Shown here piece by piece: positions 8,430 to 18,276 of a stretch of DNA of 64,000 nucleotides; position 1 is the first letter of the stretch, and every line of letters begins with the position of its first letter. The notes below the pieces were generated by a model. It was not told where the DNA came from. It did not search any database and was given only the letters and a program-made list of their open reading frames with translations. The stretch is from Arcobacter sp. FWKO B. GTDB lineage: Bacteria > Campylobacterota > Campylobacteria > Campylobacterales > Arcobacteraceae. The translations under genes and the position numbers were made by a program. Location of the stretch: positions 248,001-312,000 of the forward strand of contig NZ_CP041403.1 in NCBI RefSeq assembly GCF_014844135.1, given 5' to 3'.

Positions 8430-8618
8430 ATGTCAAGAAAATGTCAAATATCTGGCAAAGGGCCAATGGTAGGAAACAATGTTAGCCACGCTAACAACAA
8501 AACAAAAAGAAGATTTTTACCAAATCTTAGAACTGTAAGATTAACTCTTGAAGATGGTACAACTGCAAGAATTAAAATATCTGCAAAAGAGCTTAGAACT
8601 CTTAAAAAACACTCATAA
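8430..8618 (+). CDS. rpmB: 50S ribosomal protein L28
   Basis: 62 residues, full length for bacterial L28. [34 protein letters not shown] carries the typical family start and the Asn/Lys/Arg-rich rRNA-binding segment. Only one N-terminal cysteine is seen, so a zinc ribbon is not supported. A small GGCAC-AAGA-GTGCC hairpin lies between it and the channel gene. Confidence 0.97.
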   Translation: MSRKCQISGKGPMVGNNVSHANNKTKRRFLPNLRTVRLTLEDGTTARIKISAKELRTLKKHS

Positions 8619-8639
8619 TAATGGCACAAGAGTGCCTTT

Positions 8640-9770
8640 ATGAGTAACTCTTTTAAAAAATTAGGTAAAATTTTAGGTTGGGACAGCACCAACCGTAAAC
8701 CTGAATATAACCTAAATCCTCAAATATATGAACAGCTAAAACCGTTTAGATTACCATTAATAATAATCCAAATCACAATGATTATAGGTACCTTAGGGTA
8801 TGTATATATAGAAGATTATACAATAATGCATGCAATTTTTCAAGCTGCATATACTTTTTCGACTACTGGTTTTGGCGCATTAAATGAAGGTAACTTTTCA
8901 AATGCTGGTATAATTTTTACAGTAACACTTATTATATTCGGCTTTGCTGTATTAACATTTTCTGTTGGGGTTTTACTTAAAGTTATAGCTGAAGGTACAC
9001 TATTTAGACTACTAAAGGAAAGAAGTATGTTATACAAAATCGCAAGACTTAGAAACCATTTTGTAGTATTTTATCACAATGAATACACAGCTCAACTTGC
9101 CAAACAATTCCGTGCTAACCATATACCATTTGTTGTGGTTGATCCTGATCCTTCGATTGAACAAATTGCAAAAGAAAACAACTATCCATACTTTTTACAA
9201 GAAGAGCCTTATACAGAAAAAGCTTTTTTAAAATCTCATTTATCTTCAGCAAAGGGTGTTATATCATTATCAAAAAATATATCAAATAATATTACGATAA
9301 TTGCCTCTATAAGACTTTTTGAAAAAGAGCTTGGAAGAAACCCTTATCTTATTATATGTAATGCTGAGACAAACAATGATATAGAAAAGTTAAAAAAACT
9401 AGGTGCTGACAAAGTTGTTGCACCTCCAACTCTAATGGCAAAAAGAGTAAGTGCAATGGCAATTAGACCAGATATGGAAAATGTACTAGAAGAGTTTTTA
9501 TATAAAAAAGATACCCCTATAGATATGGAAGAAATAGTAATAAAAGAAAATAGTTGGATTGTTGGCAAAGAGATAAAAGATGCTCATTTAAGGGATAAAA
9601 TCAAAGTGAGTGTTATAGGTATTACTGAAAAAAATGGAAAGTTTATAGAAATGCCAATGGGGACTACAATGCTAAGTGCTGGCTCAAAACTCCTTGTTGT
9701 TGGGAATCAGTCAAATATCATTAAAGCAAAAAGACTTCTTAGTAGAAGTGAAAAACCAAAAGATTTATAA
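8640..9770 (+). CDS. Two-helix potassium channel with RCK (TrkA-N/TrkA-C) domains
   Basis: 376 residues: two transmembrane helices flanking a pore loop (YTFSTTGFGAL, a TTGFG filter instead of TVGYG), then an RCK domain (about 125-260) and a TrkA-C domain (about 285-370; SWIVGKEIKDAHLRDK). Resembles MthK-type channels and the H. pylori KchA group. The usual GxGxxG nucleotide loop of the RCK domain is replaced by VVFYHNEYTAQL, so classical NAD binding is doubtful. Probably mediates K+ uptake or leak. Confidence 0.85.
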   Translation: MSNSFKKLGKILGWDSTNRKPEYNLNPQIYEQLKPFRLPLIIIQITMIIGTLGYVYIEDYTIMHAIFQAAYTFSTTGFGALNEGNFSNAGIIFTVTLIIFGFAVLTFSVGVLLKVIAEGTLFRLLKERSMLYKIARLRNHFVVFYHNEYTAQLAKQFRANHIPFVVVDPDPSIEQIAKENNYPYFLQEEPYTEKAFLKSHLSSAKGVISLSKNISNNITIIASIRLFEKELGRNPYLIICNAETNNDIEKLKKLGADKVVAPPTLMAKRVSAMAIRPDMENVLEEFLYKKDTPIDMEEIVIKENSWIVGKEIKDAHLRDKIKVSVIGITEKNGKFIEMPMGTTMLSAGSKLLVVGNQSNIIKAKRLLSRSEKPKDL

Positions 9771-9792
9771 CAAAATATTAAAGGAATAATAA

Positions 9793-10980
9793 ATGTTTAC
9801 AATTTTGCCACTTAAAGGTTATATAGACCAAATAGATGGTTTCTTCTGTGATGGAATTAGTGCTGGACTTAAAACAAATGGAAAGCCTGATATGGGTTTT
9901 ATTTATAGTGATACACTATGTGATGTTGAAGCGGTATTTACATTAAATAAATTTCAAGCAGCACCATTAAAACACTATCAAAGATACCCAAAAGACTTCA
10001 AAACAAATTTTGTTTTAATTAATTCTAAAAATGCAAATGCATTAACTGGTGAAGAGGGAATTAATGATATAGATATTTTATTTTCACAATTGTCTCAAAA
10101 AGTTAATTTTACAAATCCTATAATGAGTTCAACTGGGGTAATAGGTAATCGTCTACCTATGGATAAGCTTATAAATGGTGCAAATAAATTTGACTTAAAC
10201 GCTAAAAATGGTGAAAATCTTAGTCTTGCTATTATGACAACTGATGCTTACCCAAAAAGTGCTCTATACGAAGTAACATTAAGCAATGGTAAGAAATTTA
10301 AAATTGGTGCTGTAGCAAAAGGTGCTGGAATGATAAATCCAAACCTTGCAACAATGCTGTGCTTTATTGTAACAGATGCTGATGTACCAAAAAATGATAT
10401 GAAAGAACTTCTTACAAAAAATAGTGATACAACTTTTAATGCCATAAGTGTTGATGGTGATACATCTACAAATGATACAGTACTACTTTTGGCAAATCAC
10501 AAATCAAAAGCTTATGATAAAGACGCTTTTAGTGAAGCTCTTAGACTTGTGATGCACGACATGGCAATAGCAATAGTTAGTGATGGAGAAGGGGCAAAAA
10601 AATCAGTTGCATTTGAAGTTTTTGGTGCAGTAAGTGACCGTGATGCAGAAATTGCTGCAAAAGCATTGTCAAACTCTCTATTGGTTAAAACTGCACTTTT
10701 TGGTGAAGATCCAAATTATGGAAGAATAGCTTCTACTATTGGTGCAAGTAGAATAGCCTGTGATGAAACAAAACTTACAATTTCTTATAATGATATTGTT
10801 GTATATAATAAAGGGAAAATAGTATTTGACAAAGAGTGTGAGACAAAAGCCGCTGATGTACTTAAAAACCCTAGCTTCAAAATCAAATGTGACATAGGTC
10901 TAGGTAATGGTAAATTCACAGCCTACGGCTGCGACCTAGGGTATGAGTATGTCAAGATAAATGCTGATTATAGGACATAA
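9793..10980 (+). CDS. argJ: Glutamate N-acetyltransferase / amino-acid acetyltransferase (ArgJ)
   Basis: 395 residues. The autocleavage site GMINPNLATMLCF (cleavage before Thr) that produces the alpha and beta chains is present, as are the NAGS/OAT signatures SSTGVIGNRL and SVDGDTSTNDTVLLLA and the standard C-terminus VKINADYRT. Makes N-acetylglutamate and recycles acetyl from N-acetylornithine in arginine biosynthesis. A good AAGGA ribosome site precedes ATG 9793. Its 3' end is unusual: two further partial copies of the tail and terminator follow (see repeat at 10949-11130). Confidence 0.96.
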   Translation: MFTILPLKGYIDQIDGFFCDGISAGLKTNGKPDMGFIYSDTLCDVEAVFTLNKFQAAPLKHYQRYPKDFKTNFVLINSKNANALTGEEGINDIDILFSQLSQKVNFTNPIMSSTGVIGNRLPMDKLINGANKFDLNAKNGENLSLAIMTTDAYPKSALYEVTLSNGKKFKIGAVAKGAGMINPNLATMLCFIVTDADVPKNDMKELLTKNSDTTFNAISVDGDTSTNDTVLLLANHKSKAYDKDAFSEALRLVMHDMAIAIVSDGEGAKKSVAFEVFGAVSDRDAEIAAKALSNSLLVKTALFGEDPNYGRIASTIGASRIACDETKLTISYNDIVVYNKGKIVFDKECETKAADVLKNPSFKIKCDIGLGNGKFTAYGCDLGYEYVKINADYRT

Positions 10981-11130
10981 TGATATTTCAAGAGTGAGTT
11001 AATCTCACTCTTGGACATACGAAAATGTCAAGATAAATGCGGACTACCGTACATAATAGACTTTTCACAAGTGAGTTAATCTCACTTATGAACATACGAA
11101 AATGTCAAGAACAAGTAAACACTAACACAT
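10949..11130 (+). repeat. Tandem remnants of the argJ 3' end plus terminator (period 76-77 bp)
   Basis: The start of the argJ tail (ATGTCAAGATAA) at 10949 recurs at 11025, and as ATGTCAAGA at 11102. The copy at 11015-11056 reads TYENVKINADYRT-stop: the last nine residues equal those of ArgJ, but four codons are changed synonymously (GCT/GCG, GAT/GAC, TAT/TAC, AGG/CGT). The third copy reads TYENVKNK-stop and is more decayed. Each of the first two is followed by a hairpin with a TTAAT loop. Confidence 0.85.
10989..11013 (+). terminator. argJ terminator hairpin
   Basis: CAAGAGTGAG-TTAAT-CTCACTCTTG, a perfect 10-bp stem starting 8 bases after the argJ stop. No U run follows, so termination strength is uncertain. 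A diverged duplicate is at 11069-11087 (AAGTGAG-TTAAT-CTCACTT). Confidence 0.6.
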
Positions 11131-11192
11131 AATAAGCTTTTAAGTAACTATTGTGTAAAATACTCAAAAATATAACAACCTAAAGGACAAAC

Positions 11193-11420
11193 ATGTTTCA
11201 CGAATATAGAGATATAATAACTGAGTTAAAAACTTCAAATGCACATTTTACTAAAGTATTTGAAAAACACAATGAATTAGATGACAAAATAGATGCAGTA
11301 GAAGCAGGTAGAGAGCATATGGATCATTTTGAATTAGAAACAATGAAAAAAGAAAAACTAAAATTAAAAGATGAAGTACATCAAATGATTTTAGCTTACA
11401 AAAAAGAGCACAATAAATAA
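11193..11420 (+). CDS. YdcH/DUF465 family small protein
   Basis: 75 residues, all-helical and highly charged: MFHEYRDIITELKTSNAHFTKV, then HNELDDKID and LKKEKLKLKDEVHQMIL-like segments typical of DUF465 antiparallel coiled-coil proteins. Function unknown in the family. Own promoter likely in the AT-rich upstream stretch, AAAGGA ribosome site, and a strong intrinsic terminator 18 bases after the stop: a monocistronic gene. Confidence 0.85.
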   Translation: MFHEYRDIITELKTSNAHFTKVFEKHNELDDKIDAVEAGREHMDHFELETMKKEKLKLKDEVHQMILAYKKEHNK

Positions 11421-11437
11421 TCATACTCTCTGATTTT

Positions 11438-11470
11438 ACACCAAAGGATTCAAATACTTTGGTGTTTTTT
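11438..11470 (+). terminator. Intrinsic terminator of the DUF465 gene
   Basis: ACACCAAAG, a 10-nt loop, then CTTTGGTGT and TTTTT: a perfect 9-bp stem followed by a U run. Confidence 0.9.
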
Positions 11471-11602
11471 ACACTTCCTCTTTAATCTTTAGAAATATTA
11501 TCAAAACATTTACAATATAACTTCCCAAAATCAATTACTAACCATATTATAAGCTCTTTTAAGGTAAAATCATTGCAAATTTATTGCAGAGGTTAAATAT
11601 AT

Positions 11603-14140
11603 ATGGAAAATCTTTTTGACTCCCAAGATATTGTTGATGTAAATATAGAAGATTCTATCAAATCTTCATATTTAGACTATTCTATGAGCGTTATCATAGG
11701 AAGGGCTTTACCAGATGCTAAGGATGGACTAAAGCCTGTTCATAGAAGAATTCTTTATGCAATGCACGAATTAAATCTTACTTCAAAAGCTGCTTATAAA
11801 AAATCAGCTAGAATTGTCGGGGATGTTATAGGTAAGTACCATCCACATGGTGATTCATCTGTATATGATGCACTTGTTAGAATGGCTCAAAGTTTTTCTA
11901 TGAGAGCTCCATTAGTTGATGGACAAGGAAACTTCGGAAGTATAGATGGCGATAATGCTGCTGCTATGAGGTATACAGAAGCTAGAATGGCAAGAATTTC
12001 TGAAGAAATTTTAAAAGATTTAGAAAAAGATACAGTTAATTTTATATCAAACTATGATGATACAATGAAAGAACCAGCAGTTCTTCCTACTCGTGTTCCT
12101 ACACTTCTACTCAATGGAAGTGAAGGTATTGCTGTTGGTATGGCAACAAAAATACCACCACATAATCTTGGTGAACTTCTTGAGGCATTATTTCATTTAA
12201 TAGATAATCCTGAAGCAACTCCTGATGAATTAATGGAGTTTGTTCAAGGTCCAGATTTCCCAACTGGTGGTACTATATTTGGTAGAGGTGGGATTGTTCA
12301 AGCCTATAGAACTGGTCGTGGAAGATTAAAAATTAGAGCAAAACACCATATTGAAACAAAAAATAAAAAAGATGTAATTGTTCTTGATGAATTACCATAT
12401 CAAGTAAATAAAGCAAAACTAATAGAGCAAATTGCTGAACTTGCAAAAGATAAGCAAATAGATGGTATTTCTGAAGTTAGAGACGAAAGTGATAGAGAAG
12501 GTATGAGAGTTGTTATAGAACTCAAAAAAGATGCTATGAGCGAAATAGTATTAAACAACCTTTATAAATCAACACCGCTTGAAGTTACATTTGGAATTAT
12601 TTTACTTGCAGTACAAAATAAAGAACCTAAAATATTTAACCTAAGTGAAATCCTAACAACATTTTTGCACCATAGAAAAACTGTAATCATCAGAAGAACG
12701 ATTTTTGATTTGGAAAAATCTAAAGCTAGAGCACATATTTTAGAAGGTTTAAAAATTGCACTTGATAATATTGATGAAATAGTAAAAATTATTCGTGCAA
12801 GCGCAAATGACACTGAAGCAAAAGCAAATATGATGTCTAGATTTGGACTAAGTGAAATTCAATCTCAAGCAATCTTGGATATGAGATTAGGTAGATTAAC
12901 AGGACTTCAAAGAGAAAAGCTAGAAGCTGAGTATGCTGAACTTATGATATTAATAGCTGAACTTGAAGCAATACTAAAATCTGAAGACAAATTAAATGAA
13001 ATAATAAAAGAAGAATTAGCTGAAATAAAAGAAAAATATGCTACAAAAAGACTTACAGATATTGAAGATAGCTATGATGATATAGATATTGAAGATTTAA
13101 TCCCTAATGAGCCAATGGTTGTTACAATCACACATAATGGATATGTAAAAAGAGTACCAATAAAAGCTTATGAAAAACAACGCCGTGGAGGTAAAGGTAA
13201 AGTTGCCGTTACTACACATGATGATGACTTTATAGAGAGATTTTTCGTAAGTAATACTCATGACACACTTATGTTTGTTACTGACCAAGGACAACTATAC
13301 TGGCTAAAAGTATACAAAATCCCAGAAGGAAGTAGAACAGCTAAAGGAAAAGCAGTTGTAAATCTTATCAATTTAAGACCTGATGAGAAAATAAAAGCAA
13401 TTATTCCAACTTCAGATTTTGCACCAGATAAATCTCTAGCATTTTTTACAAGAAATGGTGTTGTAAAAAGAACTAAACTTGATGAGTTTTCTAATATAAG
13501 AAGTAATGGTGTAAGAGCTATAGTACTTGATGAAAATGATGAATTAGTAACTGCAAAAATTACACTTCCAGAATCGAAATACTTGATTATTTTTACAAGT
13601 CAAGGTCAATGTATAAGATTTGAAATTGAAAAAACGAGAGAACAAGGAAGAAGTACTAGAGGGGTTACTGGTATCAAATTTAAAATAGATGCTGATTATG
13701 TTGTTGATGCTGATGTTATTGAAAATGAAGAGCAAGAACTTTTAACTGTAAGTGAAAAAGGTATCGGGAAAAGAACAACAGTTGAAGAATATAGACTAAC
13801 AAACCGTGCAGGAACAGGTGTAATAGCTATGAAACTCAACAATAAAACAGGCACTATTGTTGGAAATGTAATAGTTGATGAGGGGCAAGATTTAATGCTT
13901 CTTACAAGTGTTGGTAAAATGATTAGAGTTGATATGCAATCAATCAGAAAAGCTGGTAGAAACACTAGTGGTGTTATTATTGTTAATGTTGATAAAGATG
14001 ACAAAGTAGTAAGTATTGCAAAATGTCCAAAAGAGGATGAAGAGTTAGATATAGAAGGTATTGAAATTCCTGATACTATAAATAATCCTATGCAAGATGT
14101 ACAAGATAGTTTAATTTTAGATGATGAGGATAATGAATAA
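11603..14140 (+). CDS. gyrA: DNA gyrase subunit A
   Basis: 845 residues. The breakage-reunion domain has the [24 protein letters not shown] and the active-site tyrosine in [11 protein letters not shown]. The C-terminal beta-pinwheel with the GyrA box QRRGGKG (about residue 530) marks it as gyrase rather than ParC, and an acidic tail (LILDDEDNE) closes the protein. The QRDR shows Thr replaced by Ser or equivalent at the usual first position (GDSSVYDA), a susceptible-looking version. Its TAA/ATG junction with asd overlaps by one base. Confidence 0.98.
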   Translation: MENLFDSQDIVDVNIEDSIKSSYLDYSMSVIIGRALPDAKDGLKPVHRRILYAMHELNLTSKAAYKKSARIVGDVIGKYHPHGDSSVYDALVRMAQSFSMRAPLVDGQGNFGSIDGDNAAAMRYTEARMARISEEILKDLEKDTVNFISNYDDTMKEPAVLPTRVPTLLLNGSEGIAVGMATKIPPHNLGELLEALFHLIDNPEATPDELMEFVQGPDFPTGGTIFGRGGIVQAYRTGRGRLKIRAKHHIETKNKKDVIVLDELPYQVNKAKLIEQIAELAKDKQIDGISEVRDESDREGMRVVIELKKDAMSEIVLNNLYKSTPLEVTFGIILLAVQNKEPKIFNLSEILTTFLHHRKTVIIRRTIFDLEKSKARAHILEGLKIALDNIDEIVKIIRASANDTEAKANMMSRFGLSEIQSQAILDMRLGRLTGLQREKLEAEYAELMILIAELEAILKSEDKLNEIIKEELAEIKEKYATKRLTDIEDSYDDIDIEDLIPNEPMVVTITHNGYVKRVPIKAYEKQRRGGKGKVAVTTHDDDFIERFFVSNTHDTLMFVTDQGQLYWLKVYKIPEGSRTAKGKAVVNLINLRPDEKIKAIIPTSDFAPDKSLAFFTRNGVVKRTKLDEFSNIRSNGVRAIVLDENDELVTAKITLPESKYLIIFTSQGQCIRFEIEKTREQGRSTRGVTGIKFKIDADYVVDADVIENEEQELLTVSEKGIGKRTTVEEYRLTNRAGTGVIAMKLNNKTGTIVGNVIVDEGQDLMLLTSVGKMIRVDMQSIRKAGRNTSGVIIVNVDKDDKVVSIAKCPKEDEELDIEGIEIPDTINNPMQDVQDSLILDDEDNE

Positions 14141-15177
14141 TGAGAAAGTATAATGTAGCAGTAGTTGGTGCAACTGGTGCAGTAGGTGAAGAGTTATTTA
14201 GAATTTTAGAAGAAGTAGATTTTCCTGTAGCAAATCTTCTGCCTCTTGCAAGTGCTAGAAGTGCTGGTAATATGATAGAGTTTAAAGGAAGTGAATATAA
14301 AGTATATGAACTTACAAATACTGTATTTGATGAGCATGAGGTAGATATTGCATTTTTTAGTGCTGGTGGAAGTATTTCAGCAGAATTTGCTAAATATGCA
14401 GTTGCAAGTGGTGCAGTTGTTATTGACAACACAAGCCATTTTAGAATGGAGCCAAATATTCCTTTGGTTGTACCTGAAGTAAATCCAGAAGATATAGCTC
14501 TTTGGAGAGAAAGTGGTATCATCGCAAATCCAAATTGTTCTACTATTCAGATGGTACAAGCTTTAAAAGCACTTGATAGTGTTTATCCTATCAAAAGAGT
14601 AGATGTAAGTACATATCAAGCTACAAGTGGAGCTGGTAAAAAAGGGATGGAAGAGCTTGTACAGCAAATGCAAGATTTCTTTGCATTTAGACTTGATGAA
14701 ACTGAAATCAAAGCATTCCCACACCAAATCGCATTAAATGTTATTCCACAAGTTGATAAAGCAATGCCAAGTGGTTTTACAAAAGAAGAAGAAAAAATGG
14801 TATATGAAACTCAAAAGATTATGCACAAACAGCTAAAAATTGCTGCAACTTGTGTAAGGGTTCCTGTTTTAAGAAGCCATAGTGAATCTGTTACTGTAAC
14901 TTTTGAAGATGGCATTGATGCAGATTTAGATAAATGTAAAGAAGCTTTAGAAAACTTTGAAAACTTAAAAGTAGTGGATGATTTACCAAATAAAATCTAC
15001 CCAATGCCTATTATTTCAACAGATACTGATTATACATATGTTGGCAGATTAAGAAAAGATATATATGATGCAAATATTATACATTTTTTCAATGTTGCTG
15101 ACCAAGTAAGAGTTGGAGCAGCTACAAATGCTGTAAGAATTGCATTAAAATGGATAAAACTTGAGGAGAACAACTAG
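14140..15177 (+). CDS. asd: Aspartate-semialdehyde dehydrogenase
   Basis: 345 residues. N-terminal Rossmann motif VVGATGAVGEELFRIL, catalytic cysteine in IIANPNCSTIQMV and the catalytic histidine region RSHSESV. Reduces aspartyl phosphate to the semialdehyde for lysine/diaminopimelate, threonine and methionine synthesis. Located directly after gyrA and directly before yqhA with no spacing, so probably cotranscribed. Confidence 0.97.
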   Translation: MRKYNVAVVGATGAVGEELFRILEEVDFPVANLLPLASARSAGNMIEFKGSEYKVYELTNTVFDEHEVDIAFFSAGGSISAEFAKYAVASGAVVIDNTSHFRMEPNIPLVVPEVNPEDIALWRESGIIANPNCSTIQMVQALKALDSVYPIKRVDVSTYQATSGAGKKGMEELVQQMQDFFAFRLDETEIKAFPHQIALNVIPQVDKAMPSGFTKEEEKMVYETQKIMHKQLKIAATCVRVPVLRSHSESVTVTFEDGIDADLDKCKEALENFENLKVVDDLPNKIYPMPIISTDTDYTYVGRLRKDIYDANIIHFFNVADQVRVGAATNAVRIALKWIKLEENN

Positions 15178-15696
15178 ATGTTTAACTTTTTAGGCAGTAG
15201 TTTATGGAAAAGTAGATTTATAGTACTTTTGGCTGTAGTTTTTGGCTTTGTTGGTGCGGTATTACTTTTTATAGTTGCAAGTATGGACATAATTAGTGTT
15301 GCTACATATGTCATTAAAACCATAATTACAGGAGCCCATCCTGAACACTTCCATGAAGATATTGTTGCTGGTATTATAGGTGCAGTTGATTTATACCTGA
15401 TTGCAATTGTAATGCTTATTTTTTCTTTTGGTATATATGAGCTTTTTATATCAAAAATTGATGCCGTATGTAATATAGAAAAAGAAAATTGTGATACTAT
15501 ATTATCTATAACATCATTAGATCAACTAAAAGACAAAATAGCTAAAGTTATAATAATGGTATTGGTTGTGAACTATTTTCAAAGAGTGCTACACACAACT
15601 TACGAAACACCATTAGAGTTATTATACTTTGCACTTGCTATTACTGCACTAGCTGTTGGGCTTTACTTTTTGGGTAAAGTTGGGAAGAAAGGTTAA
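15178..15696 (+). CDS. yqhA: YqhA/UPF0114 family inner-membrane protein
   Basis: 172 residues with about four helices: SRFIVLLAVVFGFVGAVLLFIVAS near the start and the family's IVAGIIGAVDLYLIAIVMLIFSFGIYELFIS segment, then LKDKIAKVIIMVLVVNYFQ. Family function is unknown. Starts at the base following the asd stop. Its own stop (15694-15696) lies inside the first unit of a heptamer array, which suggests that the array has replaced or trimmed the native 3' flank. Confidence 0.88.
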   Translation: MFNFLGSSLWKSRFIVLLAVVFGFVGAVLLFIVASMDIISVATYVIKTIITGAHPEHFHEDIVAGIIGAVDLYLIAIVMLIFSFGIYELFISKIDAVCNIEKENCDTILSITSLDQLKDKIAKVIIMVLVVNYFQRVLHTTYETPLELLYFALAITALAVGLYFLGKVGKKG

Positions 15697-15764
15697 AGGT
15701 TAAAGGTTAAAGGATGAAGGTAGAATCAAAAAACCTTCATCCTTCGCCCTTCATCCTTCATCCT
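15691..15764. repeat. Heptamer repeat pair (site 2)
   Basis: GGTTAAA x3 then GGATGAA (15691-15718); after about 14 bases, CCTTCAT, CCTTCGC, CCTTCAT, CCTTCAT (15734-15761). GGATGAAGG can pair with CCTTCATCC, forming a hairpin between yqhA and hemE. Units are exactly 7 bp on each side but different in sequence. Confidence 0.85.
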
Positions 15765-15785
15765 AAATAAAAAAAGGAATAATAA

Positions 15786-16832
15786 ATGTCAAAAATTTTT
15801 GTAGATGCATGTTTGAGAAAACCAACTCCATATACTCCTGTATGGATGATGAGACAAGCTGGAAGATACCTTCCAGAATATATGGCTGTTAGAAAACAAG
15901 CTGGTAATTTTTTAAATCTATGTCACAATCCAGCCTTAGCTGCTGAAGTCACTATTCAACCACTTGATATTGTTGGTGTTGATGCTGCTATTTTATTTAG
16001 TGATATTTTAGTAGTGCCAAATGAAATGGGTATGAAACTAGAATTTCTAGCAGGCGAAGGTCCTGTGTTTGAAAAACCTGTAAAAACAGAAGCTGATGTA
16101 GATGCACTTCTTGGTGGAGAAGAAGCTGCAAATAAACTAACATATGTGTATGATACTATCAAACTTTTAAAAGAACAACTTGACGCTAGAGGTGATGAAA
16201 AAGCTCTTATAGGTTTTACTGGTGCTCCTTGGACACTTGCAACTTACATGATAGAAGGGCAAGGGACAAAAACATACAATATTTGCAAAAAAATGATGTA
16301 CTCAAACCCTACCCTACTTCACAAAATCTTGCGAAAAGTAACTGAAGTAGTAAAACTTTATATGGAAAAACAAATCCAAAGTGGTGTGGATGTAGTTCAG
16401 ATATTTGACTCATGGGCAGCTGCAATTGAGCCATCTAAATATGATGAGTTTAGCTGGTCTTATATGGTAGAAATTGCTGAGTATTTAAAAGAAAAATATC
16501 CTCATATCCCTGTAATCATGTTCCCTAAAGGAATCTCTGCGTTTATCGAAAGAGGTCTTGTATATGGAAACTTTGATGTATTTGGTGTTGATTGGGGTAC
16601 TCCTATGGCTATGGCAAAAGAAAAACTTGGAAACAAATATGTATTACAAGGAAATATGGAACCATGCCGTTTATACGATAAAGAAGCAACAACTAAATGT
16701 GTACAAGGAATCCAAAGCATTATGCAAGGTGAAGGTCACATATTCAATCTAGGTCATGGAATACTTCCTGATGTTCCTGTAGAAAATGCAATCCACTTTG
16801 TGAAAGAGTGCCAAAGAGTATCTAAAAAGTAA
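15786..16832 (+). CDS. hemE: Uroporphyrinogen decarboxylase
   Basis: 348 residues. Opens with the family signature [16 protein letters not shown] containing the catalytic Arg residues, followed by [12 protein letters not shown] with the active-site Asp, [16 protein letters not shown], and [10 protein letters not shown]. Converts uroporphyrinogen III to coproporphyrinogen III in haem biosynthesis. The gene is bracketed by two heptamer repeat elements, so it probably has its own transcription unit. Confidence 0.97.
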   Translation: MSKIFVDACLRKPTPYTPVWMMRQAGRYLPEYMAVRKQAGNFLNLCHNPALAAEVTIQPLDIVGVDAAILFSDILVVPNEMGMKLEFLAGEGPVFEKPVKTEADVDALLGGEEAANKLTYVYDTIKLLKEQLDARGDEKALIGFTGAPWTLATYMIEGQGTKTYNICKKMMYSNPTLLHKILRKVTEVVKLYMEKQIQSGVDVVQIFDSWAAAIEPSKYDEFSWSYMVEIAEYLKEKYPHIPVIMFPKGISAFIERGLVYGNFDVFGVDWGTPMAMAKEKLGNKYVLQGNMEPCRLYDKEATTKCVQGIQSIMQGEGHIFNLGHGILPDVPVENAIHFVKECQRVSKK

Positions 16833-16942
16833 AATCTAAAATCTAAAAGGGCTAATAATGGTGTGGCTATGCCACATTATTTATTAGTCGCTATTGCGAC
16901 ACTTCCATACCTTTTACTTTTTAGATTTTAGATTTTAGATTA
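16832..16942. repeat. Heptamer repeats enclosing a second two-hairpin palindrome (site 3)
   Basis: Outer units AAATCTA x2 (16832-16845) face TAGATTT x2 plus TAGATTA (16922-16942), giving long complementary arms. The core 16861-16902 has arms GTGTGGC and GCGACAC around two mini-hairpins, TGGC-TAT-GCCA and TCGC-TATT-GCGA, the same plan as the GGAAC elements with unrelated sequence. Confidence 0.8.
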
Positions 16943-16959
16943 ATTATATCGGAGATTTA

Positions 16960-17898
16960 ATGCAAGTTCAAAAAAAGTCAAATTTAGTATCGGGTATAGT
17001 TTTTGGTCCTGTTCCTTCACGACGATTTGGTGTAAGTCTAGGTATTGATTTATCTCCTAATATTAAACAATGCAATTTTGACTGTCTTTATTGTGAGCTT
17101 AAAGCGGCTAAGACTGTTGATAAAATGACAAAATACCCAAGTGTTGAAGAGCTTGTAAATGCAGTCAAAGAAAAACTTTTACATACCCATACAAAAATAG
17201 ATGTTCTTACTATCACGGCAAATGGTGAGCCAACTTTGTATCCACACTTAAAAGAACTAGTAATTGAACTAAATAAAATTAAAAATAATTCAAAACTTTT
17301 AATACTTTCAAATGGAAGTACAATTTACAATAGCGAAATTCAAGAAGCTTTACTAGATATTGATATAGTTAAACTTTCTCTTGATTGTATCTCTAAAGAG
17401 TGTTTTACTAAGCTTGATCGTGCAGATAAAAGCATAGAAATAGATAAAATAGTTTCGGGTATGGTTGATTTTAAAAAGATATTCAAAAACCAACTTATAA
17501 TAGAAATTCTTTTTGTAGATACCCTAAACAACAAAGAAAATGAAATCTCCCTACTTCGTGGTGCACTATCAAAAATAAATCCTAATCGTGTAGATATAGG
17601 TACAATTGACAGACCACCTGCATACAAAGTAAACCCTATAAGTTATGAAGAGTTAGAGAGTTTATCAAAAAAACTAAACTATCCTTACATCAATATTGCA
17701 TACAAAAATCGTCCAATATTTGAGGAGTATTATTCAAATGAAGATATACTAACCCTACTCTCAAGAAGAGCCTTAAGTGAATATGATATAGAACACACCT
17801 TCGATAAAACAAGCAAAGAAAACTTGTCGCAACTCATACTACAACAAAAAGTTGAAATTATAGATAATTGTGGCGTTAAATTTTATAGATTTTTATGA
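16960..17898 (+). CDS. Radical SAM protein (COG0731-like)
   Basis: 312 residues. The SAM/[4Fe-4S] motif appears as CNFDCLYC (CxxxCxxC), preceded by FGPVPSRRFGVSLGIDLSP, the typical opening of the COG0731 'Fe-S oxidoreductase' group, with ITANGEPTLYPHL (GGE-like) and LSNGS further on. The C-terminal 70 residues form a small winged-helix-like segment (LSRRALSEYDIEHTF). Substrate unknown. GGAG at 16951-16954 supports ATG 16960. Confidence 0.85.
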   Translation: MQVQKKSNLVSGIVFGPVPSRRFGVSLGIDLSPNIKQCNFDCLYCELKAAKTVDKMTKYPSVEELVNAVKEKLLHTHTKIDVLTITANGEPTLYPHLKELVIELNKIKNNSKLLILSNGSTIYNSEIQEALLDIDIVKLSLDCISKECFTKLDRADKSIEIDKIVSGMVDFKKIFKNQLIIEILFVDTLNNKENEISLLRGALSKINPNRVDIGTIDRPPAYKVNPISYEELESLSKKLNYPYINIAYKNRPIFEEYYSNEDILTLLSRRALSEYDIEHTFDKTSKENLSQLILQQKVEIIDNCGVKFYRFL

Positions 17899-17915
17899 AT
17901 TTAGCCCCAATACAC

Positions 17916-17944
17916 TTGACAAAAAAGGTTTTTTTTACTATAAT
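17916..17944 (+). promoter_or_regulatory. Sigma-70 promoter of the tRNA-Asn pair
   Basis: TTGACA (17916-17921), 17-bp spacer, TATAAT (17939-17944): a full consensus promoter, unusual in this T-rich genome where -35 boxes are mostly absent, and suited to a stable RNA. Predicted start is about 18 bases before the mature tRNA. Confidence 0.9.
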
Positions 17945-17968
17945 TCCACCCTATTTATTCAAATAGAT

Positions 17969-18043
<75 letters not shown>

Positions 18044-18079
18044 CTCTTTTTAGAATAAATTGATTTACTTTTTATATGT

Positions 18080-18154
<75 letters not shown>

Positions 18155-18276
18155 CTTTTTTAATAAACTCTTTCACACTTAGATTACTTATTTTATTATT
18201 TACCAATAGCAACTTTAAGGTGTTTTAATATCTATTTAGTTACAATTATGTAATACATTGTAATATAGGTTGTTAT

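Noticed and set aside
14088-14522. 144-residue frame antisense to gyrA/asd
   Set aside because: Shadow of strongly conserved asd codons; no start signal and no recognisable domain.
15691-15764. CRISPR-like repeats in the heptamer arrays
   Set aside because: Units are 7 bp without spacers and no cas genes occur in the window.
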